From Myxococcales bacterium (lineage in GTDB: Bacteria > Myxococcota_A > UBA9160 > SZUA-336), in assembly GCA_013215565.1 (NCBI GenBank), contig JABSQV010000029.1, positions 1-64,000 on the forward strand: a stretch of 64,000 nt of DNA, written 5' to 3'. The translations under genes were made by a program, and so were the position numbers. Positions 18,390 to 27,459 of this stretch are shown piece by piece (the stretch's first letter is position 1; the number at the start of each line of letters is the position of its first letter). The notes under the pieces were generated by a model, which worked only from the letters and a program-made list of their open reading frames with translations, had not been told where the DNA came from and did no database searches.

Positions 18390-19743
18390 AGCCCGCCTCC
18401 TTGATCGTCTGGCGCTGACTTCGCGTCAGCACCGCGCTGGCATCGAGAATCGCCGGGCTCGCGCCATCGAGCCATGCGCCGAGGTCCAACTCCCGGTAGG
18501 CGCCGTGGCGGACTGCGAAGACGGCCGCATCGATGGAGTGCGCGGACGGGAGTTCCATCGGGATCTCCAGGTCGAGTTCGCTCCAGTGCGTCACCAGCGG
18601 GTCGCGCGCCACGACTTGGGCTCCGCGCGTACGCGCTTCCTGGACGAAACGCTCGGCCGGGGAGTGGCGCGTGTCACCGACGTCGGGCCGATACGAGATC
18701 CCGAGCAACAGGATGTGCCTTCCTTCCAGGCTGCCCAGGATCTCTTCGAGCCTGCGGATCGCGGCGAGGGGCATCTCGCGATTGGTCTCGACCGCGAGTT
18801 CCGAGAAGGGAAAGGCGAGGTCGTCGTTTTGGAAGAGCTCTCGCGCTGCGATTCCCGCAAGCAGCGGGTCCTTGGTCAGGCAGTAGCCTCCCACGCCGAA
18901 GCCGGGTTCCCGGATGTTCGTGTGTGTGGGACGAATCCGAATGGCCTCTATGATTTCGAAGAGGTCGACACCGACGGCTTCCGCGAAGCGTGCCCACTCT
19001 TCGATGAACGCGATGTTGGTCGCGCGGTAGCTGTTCTCCATCACCTTCGCGATTTCGGAGGCCGTCGTCGATCCGAGCCGGGTCAGCGGATAGGATTCTA
19101 CGTTGATCACCGCGGAGAGAAATCGTTCGCAGGCGTCGGCGGCCTCCTCCGTATGTCCCGCGTAGGCCCGCCAGAAATTGGTGATCGAGGCCAGGTACTC
19201 GTTGCCCGGCATGACCCGCTCGTAGGAATGGGCGAGCAGGAAGCCGTTTTCGGAAAGTCCGCGCTCGCGCAGGGCTTGCCGCAGCGCGGGCGCGACCACT
19301 CGCTCGCAGGTCCCGGGCGGCACGGTGGTTTCGACCACGACGAGCGCCCCCACGGGCATCTGTTGCCCCACACTCCGCACGGCTTGGCGGAACGGGCCCA
19401 GATCGACGCTGGGGTTCGCGCCGCCGGTCTGTAGGTCGAGGTTGACGTCGATCAGGATGACGTCGGCCTCTGCGAAGGTCGAAGGGTCGCTGGTGGCGCG
19501 CAGGTTGCCGGTATCGCGAGCGAGGAGCGCAGCCTCGGTGAGGGCCCCGTCCAGGCTCCGGAACGGAAACCTGCCCTGGTTGAGTTGTTCGATCCGTTGC
19601 CGCCCGGCATCGGTGTCGAGGTCCACCCCGATCACACGGTAGCGGGGCCTGCCGTCCGCGTCCCGGGCAGAGGCCACGGCAAGCGCCATGGCCGCTCCCA
19701 CGAAGCCCAGACCCTGCACACAGACGGCCGGGAGAGCCGACAC
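18361..19743 (-). CDS. nucleotide-sugar 6-dehydrogenase (UDP-ManNAc/UDP-Glc dehydrogenase family)
   Basis: These enzymes oxidise C6 of a UDP- or GDP-sugar to a uronic acid with two NAD. The 460-residue protein has QGLGFVGAAMA at the N-terminus, VETTVPPGTCERVVAP, an ITNFWRAYAGHTEEAA region, the linker helix with TASEIAKVMENSYRATNIAF, and the catalytic cysteine in GFGVGGYCLTKDP. The C-terminal Rossmann domain begins at HILLLGISYRPDVGDTRHSP. It most resembles WecC-like enzymes. It lies 4 nt after the nucleotidyltransferase stop and overlaps the epimerase gene downstream. Confidence 0.93.
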   Translation of the reverse strand: MSALPAVCVQGLGFVGAAMALAVASARDADGRPRYRVIGVDLDTDAGRQRIEQLNQGRFPFRSLDGALTEAALLARDTGNLRATSDPSTFAEADVILIDVNLDLQTGGANPSVDLGPFRQAVRSVGQQMPVGALVVVETTVPPGTCERVVAPALRQALRERGLSENGFLLAHSYERVMPGNEYLASITNFWRAYAGHTEEAADACERFLSAVINVESYPLTRLGSTTASEIAKVMENSYRATNIAFIEEWARFAEAVGVDLFEIIEAIRIRPTHTNIREPGFGVGGYCLTKDPLLAGIAARELFQNDDLAFPFSELAVETNREMPLAAIRRLEEILGSLEGRHILLLGISYRPDVGDTRHSPAERFVQEARTRGAQVVARDPLVTHWSELDLEIPMELPSAHSIDAAVFAVRHGAYRELDLGAWLDGASPAILDASAVLTRSQRQTIKEAGCVFAAIGEG

Positions 19744-19747
19744 CCCT

Positions 19748-20452
19748 TCAGTCTCGCTCCCCGCCGAAGTGGTCGTGGTAGGCCTCCTCTGCTTCGCTGA
19801 AGTCCTCGAGACGGCCGATGTCGAGCCAGTACTCCTGCATCAGGTAGCGCGTGATCGTTTTCCCCTCGTCGAGCATTCGATGGATCAGCTGATCCATTCC
19901 GTAGTAGGTGTCATCTGGTACCAACGCGAGCAACTTCGGCGTCGCCCAGTAGATCCCCGCAAGGATCTCGATCAGAAACTCGGGCTTCTCCTCGATGCGC
20001 ACGATGCGATTCCCGTCGGTTTCGACACTTCCGAAGTTGAAGGGGGTGCCGATGTTCTTGGTCGCCACGCAGAAGTCCGCCCCCTGCTCGCGCGCGTAGG
20101 CTGCAAAGCGCTCGAAGTCAATCGCGGTCAGGATGTCTCCGTTCATCACGACGAACGGCTCGTCCAGTTCGCCGCGCAGCAGGCTCAGGGGTCCACAGGT
20201 TCCGAGGCGCTTCTCTTCCCGGCTGTAGGAGATCCGCACGCCGAGCCGTGACCCGTCGCCGATGAAGTTCTCGATGTACTGGGACTTGTAGTTGGTCGCG
20301 ATGAAGATCTCATCGAAGCCGTGGCGCGCGAGATTCGAGATCTGGATCTCGAGCAAGGGCTGCTCGCCGATCGGGAGCAAGGCCTTGGGAATCGCCTGCG
20401 TAAAGGGACGAAGGCGCTCGCCCAGGCCTCCGGCCAGAATCACCGCCTTCAT
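19748..20452 (-). CDS. sugar-1-phosphate nucleotidyltransferase
   Basis: The 234-residue enzyme activates a sugar-1-phosphate with an NTP. MKAVILAGGLGERLRPFT at the N-terminus is the pyrophosphorylase signature, KPEF with the preceding IEEK and NGDILTAIDF contain the metal-binding Asp residues. The start is the ATG at 20452, directly on the signature; the frame remains open to 20716 but overlaps the intergenic region and the alcohol dehydrogenase gene. Length fits GDP-mannose or heptose-type guanylyltransferases without extra C-terminal repeats. It is the first gene of the five-gene operon. Confidence 0.92.
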   Translation of the reverse strand: MKAVILAGGLGERLRPFTQAIPKALLPIGEQPLLEIQISNLARHGFDEIFIATNYKSQYIENFIGDGSRLGVRISYSREEKRLGTCGPLSLLRGELDEPFVVMNGDILTAIDFERFAAYAREQGADFCVATKNIGTPFNFGSVETDGNRIVRIEEKPEFLIEILAGIYWATPKLLALVPDDTYYGMDQLIHRMLDEGKTITRYLMQEYWLDIGRLEDFSEAEEAYHDHFGGERD

Positions 20453-20608
20453 CTCGCTTCGATCCGGACCACGGGCCAGATGATATGCCGCCGGCTGTGG
20501 GAGTACCAGCGAGCGCGCGAGCAGCACGACGTTTCTCCGCATCGCAGCGGGCCACGCGCCGATGGACGCGGTCCAAGGCATGCGTCCCCTGGATCGTCCG
20601 GTTGCCGG

Positions 20609-20637
20609 TTGGCAGCGAGACTCCGGCTGCATAGAAT
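20609..20637 (+). promoter_or_regulatory. sigma-70 promoter for the alcohol dehydrogenase gene
   Basis: TTGGCA (20609-20614, 5 of 6) and TAGAAT (20632-20637, 5 of 6) are separated by exactly 17 nt. The ATG lies 43 nt after the -10 box, with a strong GGAGGGAG ribosome site. It sits in the 227-nt gap between divergent genes. Confidence 0.75.
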
Positions 20638-20679
20638 TGCGCCCCGAACCACCTGGCTGAGATACGGAGGGAGTACGCG

Positions 20680-21771
20680 ATGCGTGCCGCAGTCTTCTTC
20701 GAGCCTGGGAAGGCACTCGAAATCCGTGAACTGTCTCTCGACCCGCCGCGCGAAGGCGAGGCGCGTCTGCGGATCGCAGCGAGCGGGGTTTGTCGCAGCG
20801 ATCTCTCCGTCACGACCGGAACCCTGCGCTCTCCCCTTCCGGTGGTTCTCGGCCACGAGGCGGCCGGCGAGGTGCTCGAAACCGGGCCGGGCGTAGACGG
20901 ACTCGCCGTGGGCGACCGTGTGATCGTGTCGCTGTCCCCGGAGTGCGGCGAGTGTCTCTTCTGCCGCGAAGGACGCCCGAACCTGTGTGTGCAGATGGCG
21001 CCGGGCGTGATGAACTCCAGCATGCTCGACGGGACCACGCGACTGCGGGACGGCTCCGATTCGATCTACCAGTTGTGTGGGATCGCCTCGTTCGCAGAGG
21101 AGGCCGTCGTCTGTGCGCGGGCCTGTATCCGGGTGCCCGACGAGGTGCCGCTCGAGCGTGCGTGTCTGCTCGGCTGTGGGGTATTGACCGGGGTCGGGGC
21201 GGCGCTCAACACCGCCGCAATCGAGCCCGGCATGGCCGTGGCCGTGATTGGATGTGGGGGCGTCGGTCTCTCGGCGATCCAGGGTGCGAGGATTGCCGGC
21301 GCCGAAACGATCGTGGCGATCGACGTGGTGCCCGAGAAGCTCGAACTCGCGCGTGAGCTGGGGGCCACGCACACGCTCGATGGCGGCTCCGAGGTCAGGC
21401 GCGAACTTCGCAAGATCGCGCGGCTCGGCGTGCACGTCGCGATCGAGGCGATTGGCCGGACCGAAACGATCGAGACCGCCTGGTCCCTGCTTCGGCCCGG
21501 GGGGCTTGCCGTCGTGGTTGGAATGCCGAAGGCGAGGGAGACGGCCCGGATCCGGGTGGGCGGCTTCTTTCAGGAGAAACGACTCGCGGGCTGTGTCTAC
21601 GGCGGTGCCCATGCGAAGCGTGACATTCCGCGCCTGCTCGACTATGTGAGGAGCGGCGAACTCCGGCTCGATCCCCTGGTCTCGCACGAACTCCCGCTCG
21701 AGGCTGCCCAGCAGGCGCTCGACGACATCGCCCGTGGCGCGGGCGCACGCCACGTCCTGGTGCTCGGCTAG
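20680..21771 (+). CDS. zinc-dependent medium-chain alcohol dehydrogenase
   Basis: The 363-residue protein is a class III/NDMA-type ADH relative. Catalytic zinc ligands are the Cys in GVCRSDL, the His in LGHEAAG and the Cys in LLGCGVLTGVGAAL; the structural zinc lobe is present as CGECLFCREGRPNLC. The NAD fold has IGCGGVGLSAIQGA and IAIDVV. It oxidises an alcohol to an aldehyde or ketone; substrate unknown. It has its own promoter and a GGAGGGAG ribosome site 7 nt before the ATG. The convergent P450 gene 17 nt downstream hints at a hydroxylation-oxidation pair, which is inference. Confidence 0.93.
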   Translation: MRAAVFFEPGKALEIRELSLDPPREGEARLRIAASGVCRSDLSVTTGTLRSPLPVVLGHEAAGEVLETGPGVDGLAVGDRVIVSLSPECGECLFCREGRPNLCVQMAPGVMNSSMLDGTTRLRDGSDSIYQLCGIASFAEEAVVCARACIRVPDEVPLERACLLGCGVLTGVGAALNTAAIEPGMAVAVIGCGGVGLSAIQGARIAGAETIVAIDVVPEKLELARELGATHTLDGGSEVRRELRKIARLGVHVAIEAIGRTETIETAWSLLRPGGLAVVVGMPKARETARIRVGGFFQEKRLAGCVYGGAHAKRDIPRLLDYVRSGELRLDPLVSHELPLEAAQQALDDIARGAGARHVLVLG

Positions 21772-21787
21772 CCGCGCGCCCCCTGGC

Positions 21788-23032
21788 TCAGGCGGCCGGT
21801 CGCAGTTCCAGCCGGGTTCGGCCTCGCACCACGTACGAGTCGAGGAATTCGCGTTCGGGCCGCACGCGCTCGAGCCCGGGAAGTTCGGGAAGCAGCGCTT
21901 CGAGTGCCGCCTTGGCTTCGAGCCGGGCCAGCGCCGCGCCCAGGCAGAAGTGCGCGCCGAAGCCGAAGGAGAGGTGGCCGCGGCTGTCGCGGGTCACGTC
22001 GAAGCGGTCCGGATCCGGAAACCGGCGCTCGTCCCGGTTTGCCGAGCCCAGCAGTACCACCACCTGGGCATCCTCGGGAATCCGGATGCCGCGGAGTTCC
22101 AGGTCGCGTGTCGCCCGGCGGGAGACCATCTGCACGGGCGAGTCCCAGCGCAGGGTTTCCTCGATCAGTCCCGGCACGCGCTCGGGATCTTGGATCACCT
22201 TTGCGAGTTGATCGGGATGCTCGAGCAGCGCATCGACCGCGTTGCCGAGCAAGTTCGTGGTCGTCTCGTTTCCGGCCAGCAGCAGCAGAAACACGAACAT
22301 CAGCACCTCGAGGTCGCTGAGCTGTGCTTCGCCCTGGTGCGTGACGAGCACGCTGATCAGGTCGTCGGTCGGCTCGCGTCGACGCGCGCGCACGACCGGG
22401 CGGAGGTAGGCGAAGAGTTCGGTCATCGCGTCCATCGCGGGTCCGTCGATTCTGCCCATCTCGGAGCCGGTGCCCTGGATCACCGCATCGCTCCAGCGCT
22501 TGAAGTCGTCCCGGTGAGCGCCGTCGACCCCGAGGATTTCGGAGATCACGGTCACGGGCAGCGGTACGGCGAACGCCGTCACCAGATCGAACTCGCGTTC
22601 TGCGCGTACACGAGCGAGTCCCTCGGCGGCGAGTTCTCTCACGCGCTTCTCCCAGGAGAGAACCCGTCGCGGCGTAAAGCCGCGGTTCACGATGTTGCGC
22701 ATCAGCATGTGGGCCTCGCCGTTCTCGGAGATCAGCATCCGCGAGCGGTTCAGCTTCCAGGGCGCGGTGCGAAAGCGGATCGCGAACCTGAGCGCAAGGC
22801 GCATCAGCTCGAGCCAGCCGGGCGCGCCCTTCGCCAGTTCCCGCGGGCCGGGCCTGCGCGAGGCGAAGAGTTCGGAGGTCTTGAGCACGGTTTGAACGTC
22901 TTCGTAACGCGACACGGACCAGGCGTCGGACTCGGGCGAGTAGTGGACCGGTGCGTGATCCCGAAGTTCGCGGTACTTCGGGTACGGGTCCTGTTGCCAG
23001 CGGTGCGACAGCGGCTCGAACTCGACGCTCAT
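21788..23032 (-). CDS. cytochrome P450 (bacterial class I)
   Basis: A soluble 414-residue P450. The I-helix oxygen-binding segment is LLAGNETTTN, the K-helix ExxR is EETLR, and the heme loop FGFGAHFCLGAAL carries the axial Cys at about residue 363. It needs ferredoxin and ferredoxin reductase; neither is adjacent (the only ferredoxin in the window is at 27460). Its features resemble CYP families that hydroxylate fatty acids, terpenes or sterol side chains. It lies downstream of the BKACE and carnitine-dehydrogenase-like genes, 97 nt after the latter, possibly in one transcript. Confidence 0.95.
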   Translation of the reverse strand: MSVEFEPLSHRWQQDPYPKYRELRDHAPVHYSPESDAWSVSRYEDVQTVLKTSELFASRRPGPRELAKGAPGWLELMRLALRFAIRFRTAPWKLNRSRMLISENGEAHMLMRNIVNRGFTPRRVLSWEKRVRELAAEGLARVRAEREFDLVTAFAVPLPVTVISEILGVDGAHRDDFKRWSDAVIQGTGSEMGRIDGPAMDAMTELFAYLRPVVRARRREPTDDLISVLVTHQGEAQLSDLEVLMFVFLLLLAGNETTTNLLGNAVDALLEHPDQLAKVIQDPERVPGLIEETLRWDSPVQMVSRRATRDLELRGIRIPEDAQVVVLLGSANRDERRFPDPDRFDVTRDSRGHLSFGFGAHFCLGAALARLEAKAALEALLPELPGLERVRPEREFLDSYVVRGRTRLELRPAA

Positions 23033-23129
23033 ACAGGACCCTCCGTGGCCCGCAGAATATCGCGCCGGGGCGCCGCGCGCCCGCTCCGGGCCCGTGTCGC
23101 GCCAGTCCGTGGCCGGTTGCCACTCGGGC

Positions 23130-24086
23130 TCAGCGGGCGCGCTTCCGATGCTCGGCGAGCACCGCGAGGATTTCGATCAGGCAACGGTCGCGCTCCTGCT
23201 CGAGTGCCCCTGGTGTGGTCCCCGCGGCCTGCGCGCGGGTTCCGTCGACCATGCGGGCGCGTAGTTCGTCGGTCAGCGCGGGCGCCTCGAGATGCGTCCA
23301 GGGCAGAGAGAGCGTGGGTCCGAATTGCTCGAGCATGTGTTCCATTCCGCCGCGGCCCCCGGCCAGGTGGAAGGTGAGACAGGGCCCCATGATCGCCAGA
23401 CGCAGGCCGGGTCCGTGCAGGATTGCGGCATCGATCTCGGCGGTCGTGGCGACGCCGTCCGCCACCAGGTGCAGGGCCTCGCGCCACATCGCCTCCTGCA
23501 GACGGTCCGCGATGTAGCCCTCGACCTCGCGTCGAACCCGAAGCGGGTGTTTGCCGAGCCCCCGATAGAAAGCGAGCGCCCGGTCAATACTCGTCGCGTG
23601 CGTCTGCTCCCCGCCGAGCACTTCCACCAGCGGCAGCAGGTAGACCGGGTTGAACGGGTGGCCGATCACGATTCGCCCCGGCCTTCGACACCGGGCCTGG
23701 AGTCGCGTGGGCAGCAGGCCGGACGAACTCGACGCAATCAGCACGTCTTCCCGTGCGGCCGCGTCGATTCGGGCGAGCAGGTCGACCTTGAGTCCTTCGA
23801 CCTCGGGTGCGCTCTCCTGCACGAAGTCGGCGTCGGTCACCGCGGACTCCGGATCCGGCGCGAACGCGAGCCGCTCCATGCTGGCTCCCGGTGAGAGCCC
23901 GAGCCGTTCGAGCGCGGGCCAGGCTGCGTCGACGGCTGCGCGCAACTCGGTCTCCGCGGCCGGGTCGGGATCCGTCGCCACCACATCCAGGCCGCGTGCC
24001 AGGAACTGCGCGGCCCAGCCGCTGCCGATCAGGCCGGCCCCGACCACGGCGACGCGGCGAACCTCGCTCGGCTCCGGCCGGTCCAC
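23130..24086 (-). CDS. 3-hydroxyacyl-CoA dehydrogenase-fold enzyme, L-carnitine dehydrogenase-like
   Basis: A 318-residue protein with [21 protein letters not shown] for NAD binding, SSSSGLLPT and [15 protein letters not shown], the last two being strong signatures of the carnitine-dehydrogenase branch of the hydroxyacyl-CoA dehydrogenase family. These oxidise L-carnitine to 3-dehydrocarnitine. The gene upstream is a BKACE, the enzyme type that cleaves 3-dehydrocarnitine, 9 nt away. The pairing, more than the sequence alone, supports the assignment. Some carnitine dehydrogenases carry a fused thioesterase domain; this one does not. Confidence 0.8.
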   Translation of the reverse strand: MDRPEPSEVRRVAVVGAGLIGSGWAAQFLARGLDVVATDPDPAAETELRAAVDAAWPALERLGLSPGASMERLAFAPDPESAVTDADFVQESAPEVEGLKVDLLARIDAAAREDVLIASSSSGLLPTRLQARCRRPGRIVIGHPFNPVYLLPLVEVLGGEQTHATSIDRALAFYRGLGKHPLRVRREVEGYIADRLQEAMWREALHLVADGVATTAEIDAAILHGPGLRLAIMGPCLTFHLAGGRGGMEHMLEQFGPTLSLPWTHLEAPALTDELRARMVDGTRAQAAGTTPGALEQERDRCLIEILAVLAEHRKRAR

Positions 24087-24095
24087 CGGGCGGCC

Positions 24096-24995
24096 CTACC
24101 CCGCGCGCTTCAGTTCGAGGCGCTGCCGCGTCTCTTCGGGACCGAGATTGCGTGCGCCCAGGAGCTGGATGATCTGCACCGCGCGCTCGACCAGCTGCGC
24201 ATTGCTCGCGAAGACGCCGGGCTCGAGGTAGAGGTTATCCTCGAGCCCGACGCGGACGTGTCCTCCGAGCAGAACCGCCTGTGCCACCATGGGCAGCTGC
24301 ATCCGCGAGATGCCGAAGCCCGCCCACTCGGCCCCCTCGGGCAGCAGGTCGACCAGCGCCAGCAGCGTTCGCGGGTCGGCCGGTGCGCCCCAGGGCGCAC
24401 CGAGCGCGAGCTGGAAGAAGGCCGGTGCGGCGATGCGGCCCTCGTCGCAGAGTTGTCGCGCGAAGCGCACGTGCCCCATCTCGAAGCACTCGAGTTCGGG
24501 CTTGACGCCCCAGCCCTTGATTCGGTCCGCCATGTCTCGAAGGAACGGGGCCGTACTGAGGTAGGCGCCGTCTCCGAAGTTCAGGCTGCCGCAGTCGAGG
24601 CTGCAGATCTCGGGACGCAGTTCTTCGACGTGGACCAGGCGCGCCTCCGGGCCCACCAGGTCGGTTCCCGGACCGCCTGCCCCCGGCACCTTCGGGTCCG
24701 GGAAAAAGTCCCCGCCCATCCCGGCCGTCAGGTTGATGACCACGTCGGTGTCGCTCTCGCGAATTCGTTCCACCACCGCGCGGTAGTGCGCGGGGTCGCG
24801 GCCCGCTGCCCCGCTCTCCGGATCGCGCACGTGGATGTGGACCACGGCTGCGCCGGCCCGCGCGGCCTCGATCGCGGCGGTCGCGATCTGATCCGGACGA
24901 ATCGGCAACTCGGGATGCCGGCCCGCGGCATCGCCCGCGCCCGTGACGGCGCAGGTGATGATCACCTCGCGACTCGGGCCTTCGCTGCGCTGCAC
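24096..24995 (-). CDS. beta-keto acid cleavage enzyme (BKACE, DUF849)
   Basis: BKACE proteins are zinc TIM-barrels that condense a beta-keto acid with acetyl-CoA to give acetoacetyl-CoA and a CoA ester or betaine-type product. The 299-residue protein starts (GTG at 24995) just before [13 protein letters not shown]. It has the zinc site [25 protein letters not shown], a LNFGD segment, [11 protein letters not shown] and [11 protein letters not shown], all family signatures. A further upstream ATG at 25058 would add 21 residues without similarity. Together with the downstream dehydrogenase it suggests carnitine or a similar beta-hydroxy acid as substrate. Confidence 0.88.
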   Translation of the reverse strand: MQRSEGPSREVIITCAVTGAGDAAGRHPELPIRPDQIATAAIEAARAGAAVVHIHVRDPESGAAGRDPAHYRAVVERIRESDTDVVINLTAGMGGDFFPDPKVPGAGGPGTDLVGPEARLVHVEELRPEICSLDCGSLNFGDGAYLSTAPFLRDMADRIKGWGVKPELECFEMGHVRFARQLCDEGRIAAPAFFQLALGAPWGAPADPRTLLALVDLLPEGAEWAGFGISRMQLPMVAQAVLLGGHVRVGLEDNLYLEPGVFASNAQLVERAVQIIQLLGARNLGPEETRQRLELKRAG

Positions 24996-25123
24996 GCGCG
25001 GATCATATCGTGTGCCGGCCGGTGGCCGGGTCCCGAGCCGTGCGCAGTCCGGATGCAACCACGGCCGGAGCTGCGTGCGCCGCTTACGGATTCGGCCCCG
25101 GCCCGCACCGGCCGCGGGATCGA

Positions 25124-25168
25124 AGTGTAAGTGGGGTATTTACACTACGACAGTGCGTGGTGTAAGAT
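25124..25168 (+). promoter_or_regulatory. GTGTAA inverted repeat overlapping a promoter
   Basis: AGTGTAA (25124-25130) and TTACACT (25140-25146) form perfect 7-bp arms around a 9-nt spacer. A third GTGTAA half-site is at 25160-25165. The second arm overlaps a -35-like TTTACA (25139-25144), and the third half-site overlaps TAAGAT (25163-25168) at 18-nt spacing. This looks like an operator for a repressor controlling the gene at 25211 and possibly the divergent BKACE operon. No regulator gene is adjacent. Confidence 0.5.
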
Positions 25169-25210
25169 GCGGCGCTCATGACGGTGAGAACCGTGGATCC
25201 GGGGGGAGCC

Positions 25211-25660
25211 ATGCGACGGCGCGTGACCGCATTGGGAGTGTTCGGCCTGAGTCTGATTCTGGGTCTGGCCAGCGCATCCGATTCCAGCCGGGCTGCAGGC
25301 CCGGCGCTGCCTGCCGGGCCGGGAGCCGTCGGCGCCTTCCTGGGCGTCACGCTCGAATCCCGAGCCGGAGACCTGGGCGGACCCGTCGGCGCGGATCGGC
25401 TCTGCCGCAGGGTCTTTTCCGAGAGCCACATGTGCAGCTACGACGAGATCGACGCCGCCAGAGTGGCGCGTGCGATGGTGCACGATGCCTGGATCGGACC
25501 GCCCACGAAACACTTCTGGGCCTCCAATCTGCAGACGGCCAACGGCAGCTGTCGAGAGTGGCATACAGGACAGGTCGGGCTCGGCAGCGTGCTCAACAAC
25601 GATGGCACGCTGCGTCTCCTACCCTGCAGCATCCCGCGCCGCGTCGCCTGCTGCGGCTGA
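25211..25660 (+). CDS. secreted six-cysteine protein of unknown function
   Basis: From the ATG at 25211 the product has 149 residues and a normal signal peptide (MRRRVTALGVFGLSLILGLA). The upstream ATG at 25178 lies only 10 nt after the putative -10 box and would put 11 residues before the signal, so I prefer the inner start. The mature part has six cysteines: LC, MC, SC, PC and a terminal ACC. The final CSIPRRVACCG block and the MCSYDEI-like segment resemble a disulfide-rich domain seen in secreted proteins of myxobacteria-like organisms, but I cannot name it. It sits behind a GTGTAA inverted repeat. Confidence 0.65.
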   Translation: MRRRVTALGVFGLSLILGLASASDSSRAAGPALPAGPGAVGAFLGVTLESRAGDLGGPVGADRLCRRVFSESHMCSYDEIDAARVARAMVHDAWIGPPTKHFWASNLQTANGSCREWHTGQVGLGSVLNNDGTLRLLPCSIPRRVACCG

Positions 25661-25726
25661 GCGCGTCGGCGGCCTCGTCCCCGCGTTTTCGCTCGCGCAT
25701 CCGGAGCTGCAGCGCATCGGCCAGCT

Positions 25727-26710
25727 CTAAGTTCCTCCGAACGCGGGCAGCACCTCGGCGGCCAGAAGCTCCAGGCTTTCCCATGCGAGCTCGGGCGGCA
25801 GCCCACCGCAGAGTGGATGAAGCAGCAGCACGCCGTGACGGCGCGTGTAGTCGATGGCTTCCTCGGGCGTGAAGATCCGGTAGGCGCCCTGCTCCGCGCG
25901 CAGTTCTTCGATGCTGGCTGCCGTCGATTTGCTCGTGGCGTCGGCGTCGTCGAGCCAGGCCGCGTAGCTCCGGGCATCGTAGAGCAGGTAGGGCCCCAGC
26001 CGTTCCCAGGCTCGGTCGGGGTCCCGTGCGACGAAGGCCGAGGTCACGGTTCCGGGCGGCGGATTCACGAACAGTCCGGGCCGGGTTCCGGCCCGCTCGC
26101 ATTCCGCTCGATAGATTTCTTCGAGCCCGGGGTCGCCGCCCTGTGTGACCATCCCGAGACCGAGCCGCGCGGCGCGCCGCACCGCGGCCTGGCTGCTGCC
26201 CCCCATCAGCAGCGCGGGACCCCCCGGCGTCTGCGGCGGCGGCGTTACGCGCACGGGGCGGCCCTCGAACTCGAAGGCTTCCCCGCTCCAGGCCCGGCGT
26301 AGGACTTCGAGAGACTCCTCCATGCGCCGGCCGCGGCGCGTGAAGGATCGACCCAGCATCGCGTACTCGGCTTCGCGGTAGCCGAGCGCGACCACGTAGG
26401 AGACACGGCCCTCGCTCGCGATGTCGAGGACCGCCATCTGTTCGGCCAGTTCGACCGGGTCGTGCAGGGGAATCAGCAGTGCCGCGACCTGGATCCGGAG
26501 CTTCCGGGTGCGTCCCGCCAGTGCCGCGGCCAGGATCATGGGCGCCGGAAGGTACCCGTCCGTCGCTGCGTGGTGTTCCGACACGATCGCCTGCAGGCAG
26601 CCGTGCCGCTCGCCCCACTCGGCCATTTCGAGCGCCGCGCGATAGAGAGCGGCGGGATCGGCCCGACCCCCGGGGGGACAGCGCATGTCGAAGCGCAGGG
26701 TGAACAGCAT
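25727..26710 (-). CDS. LLM-class (luciferase-like) flavin-dependent oxidoreductase
   Basis: A 327-residue TIM-barrel of the bacterial luciferase superfamily. Typical parts are SEHHAATDGYLPAP, the strand with LIPLHDPVELAEQMAVLD and ASEGRVSYVVALGYR, and GGSSQAAVRRAARLG near the phosphate-binding site. Members use F420 or FMN. The EHH-type segment is shared by both groups, so the cofactor is uncertain. It stands alone, divergent from the DUF420 gene. No substrate is suggested. Confidence 0.85.
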   Translation of the reverse strand: MLFTLRFDMRCPPGGRADPAALYRAALEMAEWGERHGCLQAIVSEHHAATDGYLPAPMILAAALAGRTRKLRIQVAALLIPLHDPVELAEQMAVLDIASEGRVSYVVALGYREAEYAMLGRSFTRRGRRMEESLEVLRRAWSGEAFEFEGRPVRVTPPPQTPGGPALLMGGSSQAAVRRAARLGLGMVTQGGDPGLEEIYRAECERAGTRPGLFVNPPPGTVTSAFVARDPDRAWERLGPYLLYDARSYAAWLDDADATSKSTAASIEELRAEQGAYRIFTPEEAIDYTRRHGVLLLHPLCGGLPPELAWESLELLAAEVLPAFGGT

Positions 26711-26889
26711 GCGTTCCTCCGGTGGCCCTCCCCCGGAGCCTGTGGACGTGCGCGTCCAACCGGCGCTGGGTCGGCCCGGCGCACGGCGCAGGATAGGACG
26801 GCGCAGGTCGCTCCTGTCAACTTTACGGTCCGGCGGCCCGCCCCGGGCTGCACTCGGAACCTCCCCCCCGTCTCTGCTAGGGTACCGGC

Positions 26890-27444
26890 GTGAGACCCGA
26901 GGGTCAGGTACTCGTCGAGCCCGAGAGCGCCGGACATCCGTGGCCCTGGATCCTGCTGCTGAGCGCGGCGCTCAGCCTGTTTCTGGTCTGGTTGATCTAT
27001 CTAAGGGGCGCGCTGCCGGCCGGTCCGGCATGGGTCGAGCGCCTGCCGGCCCTGAATGCACTGCTAAACGCACTGGCCGGGAGTTGTCTGGTCGCCGGCT
27101 TCATCCAGATCCGGCGCGGGAACCGTCGCGTGCACATCCGTTTCATGCTCACAGCGCTGGGCTTTTCGGGGCTGTTCCTCGCGAGTTACGTGACCTATCA
27201 CCACTTCCACGGCGACACCCCGTTCCCGGGCCAGGGCTGGATTCGACCGGTCTATTTCACGGTCCTGATCAGCCACATTCTGTGCTCGGTCGTGGCCGTG
27301 CCGATGATTCTGGCTACGCTCTGGCGCGCGACCCGCGGAGATTTCGCGCGCCACCGGCGGATCGCGCGCTGGACCTTCCCGATCTGGCTCTACGTCTCGG
27401 TGACCGGGGTCCTGGTCTTCGCCACGCTGCGCGCCTACAGCTAG
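26890..27444 (+). CDS. DUF420 (CtaM/YozB-like) membrane protein
   Basis: The 184-residue protein has four or five transmembrane helices. The conserved DUF420 region is plain: LNALLNALAG, RRGNRRVHIRFML, SYVTYHHFHGDTPFPG, GWIRPVYFTVLISHI. The histidines in HHFH and SHI are conserved in the family. CtaM in Gram-positive bacteria helps mature cytochrome oxidase; in proteobacteria the family is often near heme-copper oxidase genes, but none is present here. Start GTG at 26890 with AGGG 7-9 nt upstream. Confidence 0.88.
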   Translation: MRPEGQVLVEPESAGHPWPWILLLSAALSLFLVWLIYLRGALPAGPAWVERLPALNALLNALAGSCLVAGFIQIRRGNRRVHIRFMLTALGFSGLFLASYVTYHHFHGDTPFPGQGWIRPVYFTVLISHILCSVVAVPMILATLWRATRGDFARHRRIARWTFPIWLYVSVTGVLVFATLRAYS

Positions 27445-27459
27445 TCCCGGCGATTCGCG

